DNA of 64,000 nt, taken from CAWIJJ01 sp963836405 (lineage in GTDB: Bacteria > Acidobacteriota > Terriglobia > Bryobacterales > Bryobacteraceae). The stretch spans positions 62,001 through 126,000 of the forward strand of contig CAWIJL010000011.1 of assembly GCA_963836405.1 (NCBI GenBank). The letters are read 5' to 3'. The number at the start of each line of letters is the position of its first letter. The stretch's first letter is position 1. A program made the translations under genes and the position numbers. A model generated the notes under the pieces. That model ran no database searches, had not been told where the DNA came from, and saw only the letters and a list, made by a program, of their open reading frames with translations. Shown piece by piece: positions 52,687 to 61,244 of the stretch.

Positions 52687-53232
52687 TTAGCGGCGGCCGC
52701 GTTGTGCACGGTTTCCCGACCGATTTCCGCGATTGTCGCCGCCCCGGTAACTCTGTGCCGGCATCCTGTAGGTCTGCCGGGAAGCCTGACCATGTCCTTG
52801 ATAGCGGTTGTCGTTGCGGACAAATCCTCGATTGAAGTCCCGCCGGCCGCCACCCCAGAATCCGCGATAGAAACGGCCGCTGACGTACCGGGGAGCCACC
52901 CAATAGCCGCCCGCGTACGGCGGGAGCATCCAATAGCCGGTGACCCAGGAATACCGTCCGCCGAAGAAGTTCCAGTATCCGCCCACCCAGTAGTAGCCGG
53001 GACCCGGCATCGGGGGGCGTTGGTATGCGTATCGCGGCAGCGGCGGAGGCGCCGGGGCATAGATGCCGTCGTAGGCAGTGTCCCCGTCATATGGACCGTA
53101 GCCTGGGTCTCCGGCGTATTGCCCGCTGTCATTCGTGTCGCCCTGGTAAGGCGAGTATTGTGGAGGGTACTGCTGCGCAAACATGGCAGATCCTCCTGCA
53201 ATCAGCAGCATCGCCATCCAATTGATTTTCAT
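52687..53232 (-). CDS. secreted YXWGXW-repeat-like protein
   Basis: 181 residues with signal peptide MKINWMAMLLIAGGSAMFAQ. Aromatic/glycine-rich repeats follow: GPGYYWVGGYWNFFGGRYSW, VTGYWMLPPYAGGYWVAPRY. These match the YXWGXW repeat family of unknown function, abundant in Acidobacteriota and Proteobacteria. The C-terminal 50 residues are Arg/Gly/Asn-rich (FNRGFVRNDNRYQGHGQ) and probably disordered. Intact, probably native chromosome between mobile elements. Confidence 0.85.
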   Translation of the reverse strand: MKINWMAMLLIAGGSAMFAQQYPPQYSPYQGDTNDSGQYAGDPGYGPYDGDTAYDGIYAPAPPPLPRYAYQRPPMPGPGYYWVGGYWNFFGGRYSWVTGYWMLPPYAGGYWVAPRYVSGRFYRGFWGGGRRDFNRGFVRNDNRYQGHGQASRQTYRMPAQSYRGGDNRGNRSGNRAQRGRR

Positions 53233-53401
53233 CGTCCGTTCCTCCTCTTCCCGACGGCCCCTTCCAGCGGCCTGTACGCGTTGGATAATGCACTTGACTG
53301 GCCGAACCTAACCCCTTGAAAACAATGGGGAGTCGAGGCTGCCGAGGTGGCCCGAACCAACCGGGCGGTGGTTTCCGGCCGATGATGGATCAGCAGGTCT
53401 A

Positions 53402-54587
53402 GTCTCACGTCCCAGAAATAAGTGAACTAAATCAGCCGGTGGTACGTCTAAGATGGTAGGAGTCTTGGATGCGCACTGGACGACCAAAGCAGCCGTTAAT
53501 CCTGACCGATGAAGAGCGTGTGCGACTTCAATCGTTAGCCCACCGTGCGCGGAGTCAAGCGCTGCTGGCGCGGAGGGCACGAGTGGTTCTGGCCTGTGGC
53601 GAGGGTCTGGATAATCACGCGGTGGCGTAGAAACTTCGGTGCTCGCTGGGCATTGTGGGCAAGTGGCGGAACCGATTCCTGAAGGCGCGTCTGGAAGGAC
53701 TGTATGATGAGCCGCGACCAGGTGCGCCGCGCAAGATCGGTGATGACCAGGTGGAGAAAGTCATCATACAAACGTTAGAAAGCACGCCGCGAGGGCAAAC
53801 GCATTGGAGCACGCGAGGACTGGCGGAAGCCACCGGATTCAGCCGAATGACCATCAGTCGAATTTGGCGCGCCTTCGGATTGCAGCCGCACCGAACGGAT
53901 ACATTCAAGCTTTCGCCGGACCCGTTGCTGGTTGAAAAGGTACGCGACATCGCCGGCTTGTATATGAACCCGCCTGATCACGCGCTGGTACTCTGCGTCG
54001 ATGAAAAGAGCCAGATTCAGGCGCTGGACCGAACCCAGCCGCTGCTGCCCATGCAGCCGGGTCAGTTGGAGCGCGGCACCCACGACTATAAACGCAACGG
54101 CACCACGTCCCTGTTTGCCGCGCTGGATTTGAAGACCAGCCGTGTCATCAGCCAGTTCCACCAGCGGCATCGTTCGGTGGAGTTCCGCAAGTTTCTGGAT
54201 GTTATCGAGGCACAGGTTCCGGCAGATCTGGACGTTCATCTCATCCTCGATAACTACGGCACTCACAAGACAGCGACCATCCGGAATTGGCTGGCCAAGC
54301 GACCACGGTTACATGTGCACTTCACGCCAACGTATGGCTCATGGCTGAATCTGGTAGAGCGATGGTTCGCCGAACTCACCAACAAACGAATTCGGCGCGG
54401 TGCATTCCGCAGTGTCAGGGAACTGAAATCGGCGATTCGCGAGTTTATTGATGTGCACAACGAAGATCCCAAGCCTTTCGTTTGGACCAGAACCGCTGAT
54501 CAGATTTTGGACAGCATTGCTCGCTATGCTCGCCGTACACTGAAGGCTCACCCAGGACTTAATTCACGAACCACTGGGACAGGAGAC
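53402..54587 (+). mobile_element. IS630-family insertion sequence
   Basis: Ends are inverted: left GTCTCACGTCCCAG, right (reversed) GTCTCCTGTCCCAG, with a second matching block GTGAACTAAATC / GTGAATTAAGTC after a 6-bp gap. TA flanks both ends (53400-53401 and 54588-54589), the usual IS630 target; both sides read CTAG. The element sits exactly at the stop codon of the metallohydrolase gene to its right. Confidence 0.92.
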
Positions 54588-54590
54588 TAG
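53469..54590 (+). pseudogene. IS630-family transposase with in-frame amber codon
   Basis: The ATG at 53469 opens MRTGRPKQPLILTDEERVRL, the expected N-terminal helix-turn-helix. The frame meets TAG at 53628-53630 (codon 54) and continues in the same frame through KLRCSLGIVGKWRNRFLKAR to the end. A GTG at 53655 could restart the last 311 residues. All three catalytic acids are present: VLCVDEKSQIQALDRTQ, HLILDNYGTHKTATI and GSWLNLVERWFAELTNK. The terminal TAG is formed with target DNA. A single-base nonsense lesion or a sequencing error would explain it. Confidence 0.88.
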
Positions 54591-55697
54591 CTTTTGACGA
54601 GCTGGAAATCGAGCCGCGCCTCCGCCAGCAGGCGGCGCAGGCGCTCGAAGGTGGCCCAGTCGAGTAGCTGGTCGACGCGCGTGGAGAGAGTGGACTCGAG
54701 GATTGGCGGGCAATCGAGGAATACGCTGCGAGTCAGCGGCTGGTATCCCGGCGCGGTCACGCGCACCCGCGCTGTAGCCGGCATCTCCAATTCGATTTCT
54801 CCATCCGGCGCCTCACGCCGGGAGAGGACGCGGGAACGCCTTCCGATCATTTCCAGGACCTCGCAGGCGGCGCCGATCCGCAGTCCGGAGCTTCGGTCTG
54901 CGATCCGTATGCGCACGACGGCTTTCGAGGGCGCCGGCGGAGTCCATCCCGGGTGGTCGAGAAAGATCGGGTTGGTGATGGCAACCTGATTGTCCCTATC
55001 GCGTCCGAAACAGCGGGCGATCACCCACGCGCCACCCTCGTCGACCCAGGCGTGCTCCGCCGCGAACGCGCCGGCTCGATCGGACGCAGGAAAGACCTTG
55101 AAGACCTCGCCGTTGCGGATGAGTTCGACCGACGTGAGCCGCTCGCCCGGAATGCCGGACGGCCACGCCCGAAGGCGCGCCACGCGCCGTTGCGGTCCCG
55201 CGACCGTGATGGTGTCGCCCGGTTCGTGCCCGTCGATATCCAAAAGCAGCAACGGACCGCTGGTGACGAAGCTTCGACCGCGACGGATGGCACCGGCTGC
55301 CTGCGCGATCGAAGACCCGCCGTCGAGGTGAGTGTAGACGCGCACCTTGCCTGGAGTGCCGCGGCCCTCGTTGTCGAAGGTGGCGTCAGAGGAGGCGGTG
55401 GCACGCACGCGGTAGCCATGATCGAGCAGCAGGAACCAGAGCTTCAGCCCATTCGCGTTCACTTCCTTTTCGTGCGTTTGCATCAGGATATCGAGCGCAT
55501 CGTAGGTTGGGCCGGCCACCGTGTCGAAAGGCAACTCCGCCGCCAGGTTGGAGACGAATTTGTGCTCCTCCACGGGATAGATTCCACGGCCGCCCCATTT
55601 GCCCCACCACCAGCGGCACGGGTGAGTATAGGCGATCACGCCGCCGCGGTCGTGGATGAGGGCGTGGCTTTCGAAGTTAGGAGTCGGTTCCTTTTCG
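54587..55697 (-). pseudogene. CehA/McbA-type (PHP) metallohydrolase, 5' end lost to an ISL3 element
   Basis: About 370 residues of real protein remain. Homology starts at NFESHALIHDRGGVIAYTHP and continues RWWWGKWGGRGIYPVEEHKF, then LKLWFLLLDHGYRVRATASS, SDATFDNEGRGTPGKVRVYT and GAIRRGRSFVTSGPLLLLDI, as in CehA/McbA proteins, which are usually much longer and secreted. The open frame continues upstream to an ATG at 55825, but the first 42 codons come from the ISL3 end. The N-terminal metal-binding half is absent. The stop TAG is shared with the CTAG used by the IS630 element. Confidence 0.82.
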
Positions 55698-57270
55698 GGC
55701 TCTATAGCAGAATCTGTGGGTAGGATTGGGAAGATTTGCGGGGGAATCGGCGGGAGCGGACCTTCTGCGTCCGACGGGAGTTCCTGCTGAAACCAAAACA
55801 AGAACTTTCTGAGAAGGAAAGACAAGAAGCATTCTGCGCCCGCCCCTGGTCTGGCGAGCAGGACGCGTTAAAAGGAGACGGAACAGAGGCCTGAACTGGC
55901 GCTGGGCGAATAGCTGATCTCCAGCAGCTTGGATTAATCTGCAGTTGAAGAGACCGAGACTCATCGGCCACAGAGGAGATCAGCCATTCAACTACAGGTT
56001 AAGACCATCTTGAATCAGGTGCAACGATTCGTAGGGTTCGTATACCAAGGGGTCCGCATGCTTGGCGGCCCGGAGGGGCCGCCGTCGATCGAGATCACGG
56101 TAGAGCCACACGCGGGCATACGCAGGCGCTGTTCGCGTTGCCAGAAACCGGCCCCGGGCTATGACTGCTTGCCCCAGCGGCGCTGGCTCTTCGTGCCTTT
56201 GTGGGGGATCGCCACCTATTTTTGCTACGCTCCACGGAGAGTAGAGTGTGCCGAACACGGGGTTGTAGTCGAGCACATTCCGTGGAGCGACGGCAAGCGT
56301 CCGGTGACCTGCGCCATGATGGGATTTTTAGCGCGCTGGGCGCGACGGTTGAGTTGGCGGGAAACGGCGCGAGCGTTCCAGACCAGTTGGGAGGCGGTGT
56401 ATCGGTCAGTGGAGTGGTTTGTCGAGTGGGGCTTGGCGCAGCGCCAACTGCACGGTGTCGACTCCATCGGTGTGGACGAAATCCATTGGGGACACGGCTT
56501 GAAAGCAGACAACTTCTTGACGGTGATCTACCAAATCGACGCCGGCTGACGGCGTTTGCTATGGGTGGGACGCCGGCGTTCGCAGGCAACCCTGCGGCGA
56601 GGCCTGAAGGCATTGGGGCCGGGGGTCGCCGAAGGGCTGCGTTTTGTGTGCAGTGACATGTGGAAGCCTTACTTGAAAGTCATCGCAGCCGAGGCCGGTC
56701 AGGCTTTGCACGTGCTGGACCGATTCCATATCACGAGCCATTTGAATCAGGCGGTGGATCAGGTGCGCCGCGCCGAGAGCACGCGCCTGGGAATCAAAAG
56801 CAAGAAAGCAGCGCAGCAGCTCAAGCATTTGCGCTGGCCCCTGCTACGCCGCGGCGGCCGGGTGCGCGGGCGAGCCAGGCAAAAGCTGAATGCCCTGCTT
56901 GCCAGCAAACTGGCCACCGCACGGGCCTGGGACTTAAAGGAGACCTTCTCCCATTTCTGGAAGTACAAATCCGAGATGTGGGCCGGAGCCTTTCTTGACT
57001 ATTGGTGTTTCCGGGCCATGCGGAGCCGTCTGGAACCGATGAAAAAGGTGGCCCGGATGCTGCGCGCCCATGAGCCGCTGATACTGAATTGGTTTCGCGC
57101 CAGAGGAGAAATCTCCAACGGTGCTGTTGAGGGCCTCAACAACAAGATCCGAGTAGTCACCAGACGATCCTACGGCTTTCGCACCTTCAACGCGATGGAA
57201 ATTGCCCTTTATCACAACCTGGGGCGGCTCCCGGAACCACAATCCCCCCACAGATTCTGCTGAGGAGGCC
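55698..57270 (+). mobile_element. ISL3-family insertion sequence
   Basis: The ends share AGCAGAATCTGTGGG: left GGCTCTATAGCAGAATCTGTGGGTAGGATTG (in two parts, 55698-55728), right reversed GGCCTCCTCAGCAGAATCTG then TGGGGGGATTG. Flanking octamers (left ...CCTTTTCG, right TTTCCCTC...) do not match, so there is no target duplication and a neighbouring deletion is likely. Confidence 0.85.
55986..57263 (+). pseudogene. ISL3-family transposase, in-frame TGA and lost start codon
   Basis: The protein reads IQLQVKTILNQVQRFVGFVY from 55986, where the codon is ATT right after an AGAGGAG ribosome site, so the original ATG has probably mutated; a TTG at 56010 could serve. The zinc-finger part shows RRRCSRCQKPAPGYDCLPQR and RRVECAEHGVVVEHIPW. 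TGA at 56547-56549 interrupts YQIDAG...RRLLWVGRRRS, then the same frame continues to 57263. Catalytic acids remain: IGVDEIHWGHGL, FVCSDMWKPYLK and ISNGAVEGLNNKIRV. Confidence 0.88.
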
Positions 57271-58113
57271 TTTCCCTCAAACGGCATTCCACTCTGCCTG
57301 CCTGGAACTATACGATCACTCCGATGTGAATTTATTCTTGCGTCAGCCCTAAGCGCGTTCGCGTCAGATGCCCTCCCGCGCGTTGCGGGACGGGCCTCTC
57401 GCGCAGCCGCAAAATGAGAGGAAAGCGAGGCAGGTGGTCACCGTATCAAAGCCTGAGGCTTGAGTTGACCACCCTCGTAAGTCTTTGGGGATGGTGGGCG
57501 CGACAGGACTCGAACCTGTGACCTTTTGCGGGTGAAGAATTCGGGCTCCTTCTATTCTTTCTATCTGCTCAATGGCTTTCAACAACTTGCGGCGTCTGCT
57601 TTCGCTCGGCTGTGATACGGCGCCTCCTCTGCCCACCTGCCGCTGAAGAGCCATGAAGCAAGCCCTCAGCCCCAAAAAGCGAATGGCCCGCGCAGCCGCG
57701 CGAGCCATCGACCCATCGGGGTAAACAGTGAATTCTCTCAACGGAAGTGTACACCTACCGACCTCGGAAGGGAAGGGGAAACGTTTGGTTGCGCATAGCA
57801 CCCGCTCCAAGGCCGCGCGGGTCAGCTTTGGAGAGTACCGGGGGGCAAAGCGCGAGGGCCGAAGGGCAGCCTGTTCCACAAGGGTCTTGCATAGTTTCGC
57901 GGGCGCAACGCCCATCCCAATAGGCCAGGTGGCATATCCCACCAAGTAGGATGGTTTCGACCCGCCAACTAGGACAGACTCGACCTAGCGACCTGTCATC
58001 CCTTTGGGCGTTGGCTTGAGCAATTCAGGATACTCCCGCCCTAGCGACAGGCGTTCAACCCTGGACGTCATATGGCCATTGGAATGCTCCGGGGGCGCTA
58101 ATCAGGCGCAGCC
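57271..58113. other. intergenic junction between the IS region and the eCIS locus
   Basis: About 840 bp without a convincing gene. A minus-strand frame of 193 codons (57364-57945) runs through the tRNA fragment and has no recognisable domain; its part SRRRKLLKAIEQIERIEG could be a recombinase remnant but this cannot be shown. A 73-codon plus-strand frame at 57728 is likewise unrecognised. Short CTAGCGAC repeats occur near 57985 and 58033. The eCIS promoter is probably in the last 200 bp. Confidence 0.5.
57492..57527 (-). other. detached tRNA 3' end (T-arm, acceptor and CCA), possible attachment site
   Basis: On the minus strand the sequence reads AAAAGGTCACAGGTTCGAGT, then CCTGTCGCGCCCACCA. 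It contains a perfect T-arm (CACAG-GTTCGAG-type loop-CTGT) and the 3' acceptor strand ending CCA. No matching 5' acceptor half, D-arm or anticodon arm precedes it within 90 nt, so it is not a functional tRNA. Such 3' fragments are what is left at att sites of integrated islands. Confidence 0.7.
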
Positions 58114-58377
58114 GTGCGTAGCGCACTTGAAGCAACGCTTTCTTATCTCGTTGAACACTCCGAGGCAACCGATACGTTGCAAGGAGTTATGTGGTGGTGG
58201 CTACTGGAAGAGGTCACTACCTGGACGTCGGCGGAAGTGCAGGCAGGCCTTTCTGAGGCCGTCCGGCTTGGACTCCTGGCGGAGGTGAGATCGGCCGATG
58301 GCCAGGTGCGCTATGCCGTTGCGCCCGGGAAACTCCCGGAGATCTGTAAACTGTTGGGGCGCGATCCCGGCAAGTAA
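58114..58377 (+). CDS. small winged-helix-like protein at the head of the eCIS locus
   Basis: 87 residues from a GTG. The sequence begins MRSALEATLSYLVEHSEATD. The segment EVTTWTSAEVQAGLSEAVRL then GLLAEVRSADGQVRYAVAPG has the helix-turn-helix plus beta-wing pattern of small DNA-binding domains (an A/L-rich recognition helix, then a 'wing' GQVRYAV). It lies 59 bp before the sheath gene on the same strand. It may regulate the locus; this is inferred from fold-like pattern and position only. Confidence 0.55.
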   Translation: MRSALEATLSYLVEHSEATDTLQGVMWWWLLEEVTTWTSAEVQAGLSEAVRLGLLAEVRSADGQVRYAVAPGKLPEICKLLGRDPGK

Positions 58378-58436
58378 GTGGAGTGGGGATCGACGTGCTC
58401 CATGGGGCCCGTCATTTTGAGCGAGAAGGAGACTGA

Positions 58437-59960
58437 ATGCCAGTTACACCGACTTACCCCGGCGTATATATTGAAGAGATTCGCAGCGGCGTCAGAACCA
58501 TTACCGGAGCGCCGACGTCGATCACCGCCTTCGTTGGCCGGGCTCTGCGTGGGCCCGTAGACGATCCGCGACGGATTAGCAGCTTTGCGGATTTCGTGCG
58601 TATCTTTGGCGGCCTCTGGTCGGGGAGTATGATGAGTTACTCCGTCCAGCAATATTACCAGAACGGCGGCAGCGAAGCGGTGATTGTCCGCGTGGATAAT
58701 GGCGGCGCACAGGCTGTGGCCACGCTGCCGTCCGGCCCGTCATTGCGCGCGCTCAGCCGTGGATTATGGGGAAACTCCATTCGCGCCCGCGTGGACAGGG
58801 CCGGCGGCGGCACCTACGATCTGTTTATCCGGGAGATGGGTAGCGGCGCGGAAGAGCGGTACTTCGCCGTATCGAATTCCGCCGCGGGTACGCGTCCGCT
58901 GGCGAACCTCTTGCAATCATCGCAGTTGGTGGAGTATGTGAGCACGGGCGATGACGACCCCTCGGCCCATCCCCCAGTCGCTTCGGGCGACTGGTTCGCC
59001 GATGCGGTCCCTGCGCAGTACGTGCAGGCGGCCTCCGGAGCCGACGGCAACGACATTACTCTTACTGAGGTGGAGGGCAATGAAGCGGCGAAGACCGGCA
59101 TTTACGCCCTGCTGAAGACCGACATCTTCAACCTCCTGGTGATTCCTCCCTATACCAGCACGGCCGAGCCCACGAGCGCCACGCTGGCGAAGGCCGCCAA
59201 GCTGTGCTCCGACCGCCGGGCCATGCTGCTGGCGGACGCGCCGTCGTCCTGGAGCATCGACACGGCCGCGACGAATCCATTTCTCACGGCGATCCCGAGC
59301 CCGGGCGCGCGCAACGTGGCGTTGTTCTTCCCGCGCCTCCGCATTCCCGATCCGAATCAGGGCGGAGCGCTGGCAACCTATGCCCCCTCAGGTGCGGTGG
59401 CCGGCGTCTTCGCGCACACGGACGGAGAGCGTGGAGTATGGAAGGCGCCCGCCGGCACCGATGCCGGACTGAGTGGCGTCTCCGAGTTGACCGTCAAACT
59501 GACGGATGCGGAAAACGGCCGCCTCAATCCGATGGGCGTGAATTGCATCCGCACTTTCCCGGTGTACGGGACGCTGGTGTGGGGTTCGCGCACGCTACGC
59601 GGCGCCGACGCCCTGGCAGACGACGATTACAAGTATGTCCCGGTGCGCCGGCTGACCTTGTTTTTGGAAGAGAGCCTGTACCGTGCGACTCAATGGGTGG
59701 TATTCGAGCCGAACGATGAGCCGTTGTGGGCGCAGATCCGGCTGAACGTCGGCGCGTTCATGAACAGCCTGTTCCGGCAGGGTGCGTTCCAGGGCCGCTC
59801 GCCGCGCGAGGCCTATTTCGTCAAGTGCGATAGCGAGACCACTTCGCAGAACGACATCAATCGCGGCGTGGTGAACATTCTCGTCGGCTTTGCTCCGCTC
59901 AAACCCGCGGAGTTCGTAGTGATCACGATCCAGCAGATGGCTGGACAGATCGCGGTGTAG
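58437..59960 (+). CDS. contractile injection system sheath protein (phage tail sheath family)
   Basis: 507 residues. The N-terminus TPTYPGVYIEEIRSGVRTIT then GAPTSITAFVGRALRGPVDD is the eCIS/phage tail sheath signature. The C-terminal sheath domain reads VRRLTLFLEESLYRATQWVV, FEPNDEPLWAQIRLNVGAFM and NRGVVNILVGFAPLKPAEFV. It polymerises around the inner tube and contracts to drive injection. A good ribosome site (AAGGAG) precedes the ATG. It is the first structural gene of the locus and only one sheath paralogue is seen before the window ends. Confidence 0.96.
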   Translation: MPVTPTYPGVYIEEIRSGVRTITGAPTSITAFVGRALRGPVDDPRRISSFADFVRIFGGLWSGSMMSYSVQQYYQNGGSEAVIVRVDNGGAQAVATLPSGPSLRALSRGLWGNSIRARVDRAGGGTYDLFIREMGSGAEERYFAVSNSAAGTRPLANLLQSSQLVEYVSTGDDDPSAHPPVASGDWFADAVPAQYVQAASGADGNDITLTEVEGNEAAKTGIYALLKTDIFNLLVIPPYTSTAEPTSATLAKAAKLCSDRRAMLLADAPSSWSIDTAATNPFLTAIPSPGARNVALFFPRLRIPDPNQGGALATYAPSGAVAGVFAHTDGERGVWKAPAGTDAGLSGVSELTVKLTDAENGRLNPMGVNCIRTFPVYGTLVWGSRTLRGADALADDDYKYVPVRRLTLFLEESLYRATQWVVFEPNDEPLWAQIRLNVGAFMNSLFRQGAFQGRSPREAYFVKCDSETTSQNDINRGVVNILVGFAPLKPAEFVVITIQQMAGQIAV

Positions 59961-59972
59961 AGAGGAAGGGAT

Positions 59973-60485
59973 ATGGCGAATTTCACAGTCAACGCACAAC
60001 GGTTCGATCCGTATAAGAACTTCAAGTTCCGCGTGAAGTGGGATGGCAAATACGTGGCGGGCGTCAGCAAGGTCAGCTCGCTCAAGCGCACCACCGAAGT
60101 GGTGGAGCATCGCGACGGAGGAGACCCTTCCCACAGCCGCAAGTCGCCGGGGAAGACGAAGTACGATCCGGTCACGCTGGACCGCGGCGTCACCCACGAT
60201 CTGGAATTCGAGAAGTGGGCCAACAAGGTTTGGAATTTCAGCTCCGGCCTGGGCACCGAGGTCTCGTTGAAGGATTTCCGCAAGGACATCATCATCGAGA
60301 TCTACAACGAGGCTGGCCAGTTGGCGCTCGCGTACAAGGTGTTTCGCTGCTGGGTGTCGGAGTACCAGGCCACGCCCGACCTGGACTCCAACGCGAATGC
60401 CGTCGCGATCCAGCACATCAAGTTGGAGAACGAAGGGTGGGAGCGCGACACCGACGTTCAGGAACCCGCTGAGCCGAGCCTCTAG
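59973..60485 (+). CDS. contractile injection system inner tube protein (gp19-like)
   Basis: 170 residues, typical of Afp1/Pvc1/T4 gp19 tube proteins. Features are RFDPYKNFKFRVKWDGKYVA, GVSKVSSLKRTTEVVEHRDG, GKTKYDPVTLDRGVTHDLEF and the C-terminal strand IQHIKLENEGWERD. Hexamer rings stack into the tube inside the sheath. It lies 12 bp after the sheath gene. Sheath followed by tube is the conserved eCIS order. Confidence 0.96.
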   Translation: MANFTVNAQRFDPYKNFKFRVKWDGKYVAGVSKVSSLKRTTEVVEHRDGGDPSHSRKSPGKTKYDPVTLDRGVTHDLEFEKWANKVWNFSSGLGTEVSLKDFRKDIIIEIYNEAGQLALAYKVFRCWVSEYQATPDLDSNANAVAIQHIKLENEGWERDTDVQEPAEPSL

Positions 60486-60489
60486 TCGG

Positions 60490-61239
60490 ATGGCGGACCG
60501 GTTTGACATGGTTGCCGATATTCGTTGTCCGTCATCCGCCGAGTTGATCGCGATCTGGGAGAGAGGGCTGTGCCGGCCGGGTCATGAGCGGGCGTTGCTG
60601 CTGCTGGAGAAAGTTTGTCCGCAGATCCCGCCGGACGAATTGGCCCGATGGAGCGTGGGCCGGCGGGACGCGGTATTGTGCCGGCTGCGTCAGGCGCTCT
60701 TCGGGGAGGCATTGAACAGCGTGGTGCATTGCGGCCAGTGCCGGACTCCGGTGGAGTTGTCCTTTGCTCTCTCCGATATCTGGATCGCGGGAGAGGCCGG
60801 TGCGCCGGGTAAGGGATCGGTGGGCATGGATGGCTACGAGGTGCATTTCCGCGCACCGGATAGCGAGGACCTGGGAGAGGTGCGTCATGAAACGAGCGTC
60901 GGCGCGGCACGGCTTCGGCTGCTGGAGCGGTGCATCCTGAGCGTGACGCCCGAAGGGGAGTTGCCGGAGCAGGTCTGCGCGGCGGTCATATCCGGCATCG
61001 CGGCTTCGGATCCGGCGGCCGACCGGCGATTGAACGTGGTTTGCCAGGATTGCGGGCATCAGTGGGATGAGATCTTCGATATCGCGGCGTGGCTGTCGAT
61101 TGAAATCGGTATCTGGGTGGGGCGAATTGTGCGGGAAGTGCATTCGCTGGCGGAGGCGTACGGATGGCGTGAAGACGACATCCTGGCGATGAATCCCACG
61201 CGACGGCGGATGTACCTGAGTATTCTGGCGCAGGCATAG
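60490..61239 (+). CDS. eCIS-associated T4 gp51-like baseplate protein with two CxxC pairs
   Basis: 249 residues from ATG 60490, 4 bp after the tube gene stop. The N-terminus IRCPSSAELIAIWERGLCRP resembles T4 baseplate-hub-assembly gp51-type proteins found in eCIS loci. Two cysteine pairs, C81/C84 (VVHCGQCRTPVEL) and C185/C188 (NVVCQDCGHQWDE), could bind one zinc as a split ribbon. The C-terminal helices end with EDDILAMNPTRRRMYLSILA. Probably a baseplate or assembly factor. Confidence 0.78.
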   Translation: MADRFDMVADIRCPSSAELIAIWERGLCRPGHERALLLLEKVCPQIPPDELARWSVGRRDAVLCRLRQALFGEALNSVVHCGQCRTPVELSFALSDIWIAGEAGAPGKGSVGMDGYEVHFRAPDSEDLGEVRHETSVGAARLRLLERCILSVTPEGELPEQVCAAVISGIAASDPAADRRLNVVCQDCGHQWDEIFDIAAWLSIEIGIWVGRIVREVHSLAEAYGWREDDILAMNPTRRRMYLSILAQA

Positions 61240-61244
61240 CAAGC

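Noticed and set aside
53628..56549. Stop codon reassignment (TAG or TGA as sense)
   Set aside because: Neighbouring intact genes such as istB, sheath and tube end at TAG, and tadC, hutH-region and DUF4255 genes end at TGA or TAG without extension, so the standard code applies.
57440..57600. Complete tRNA gene
   Set aside because: Only the T-arm and 3' acceptor are present; no D-arm, anticodon arm or 5' acceptor can be folded upstream on the minus strand.
57364..57945. 193-codon minus-strand gene
   Set aside because: It passes through the tRNA fragment, has no recognisable domain and no ribosome site; a possible recombinase-like piece is too short to support.
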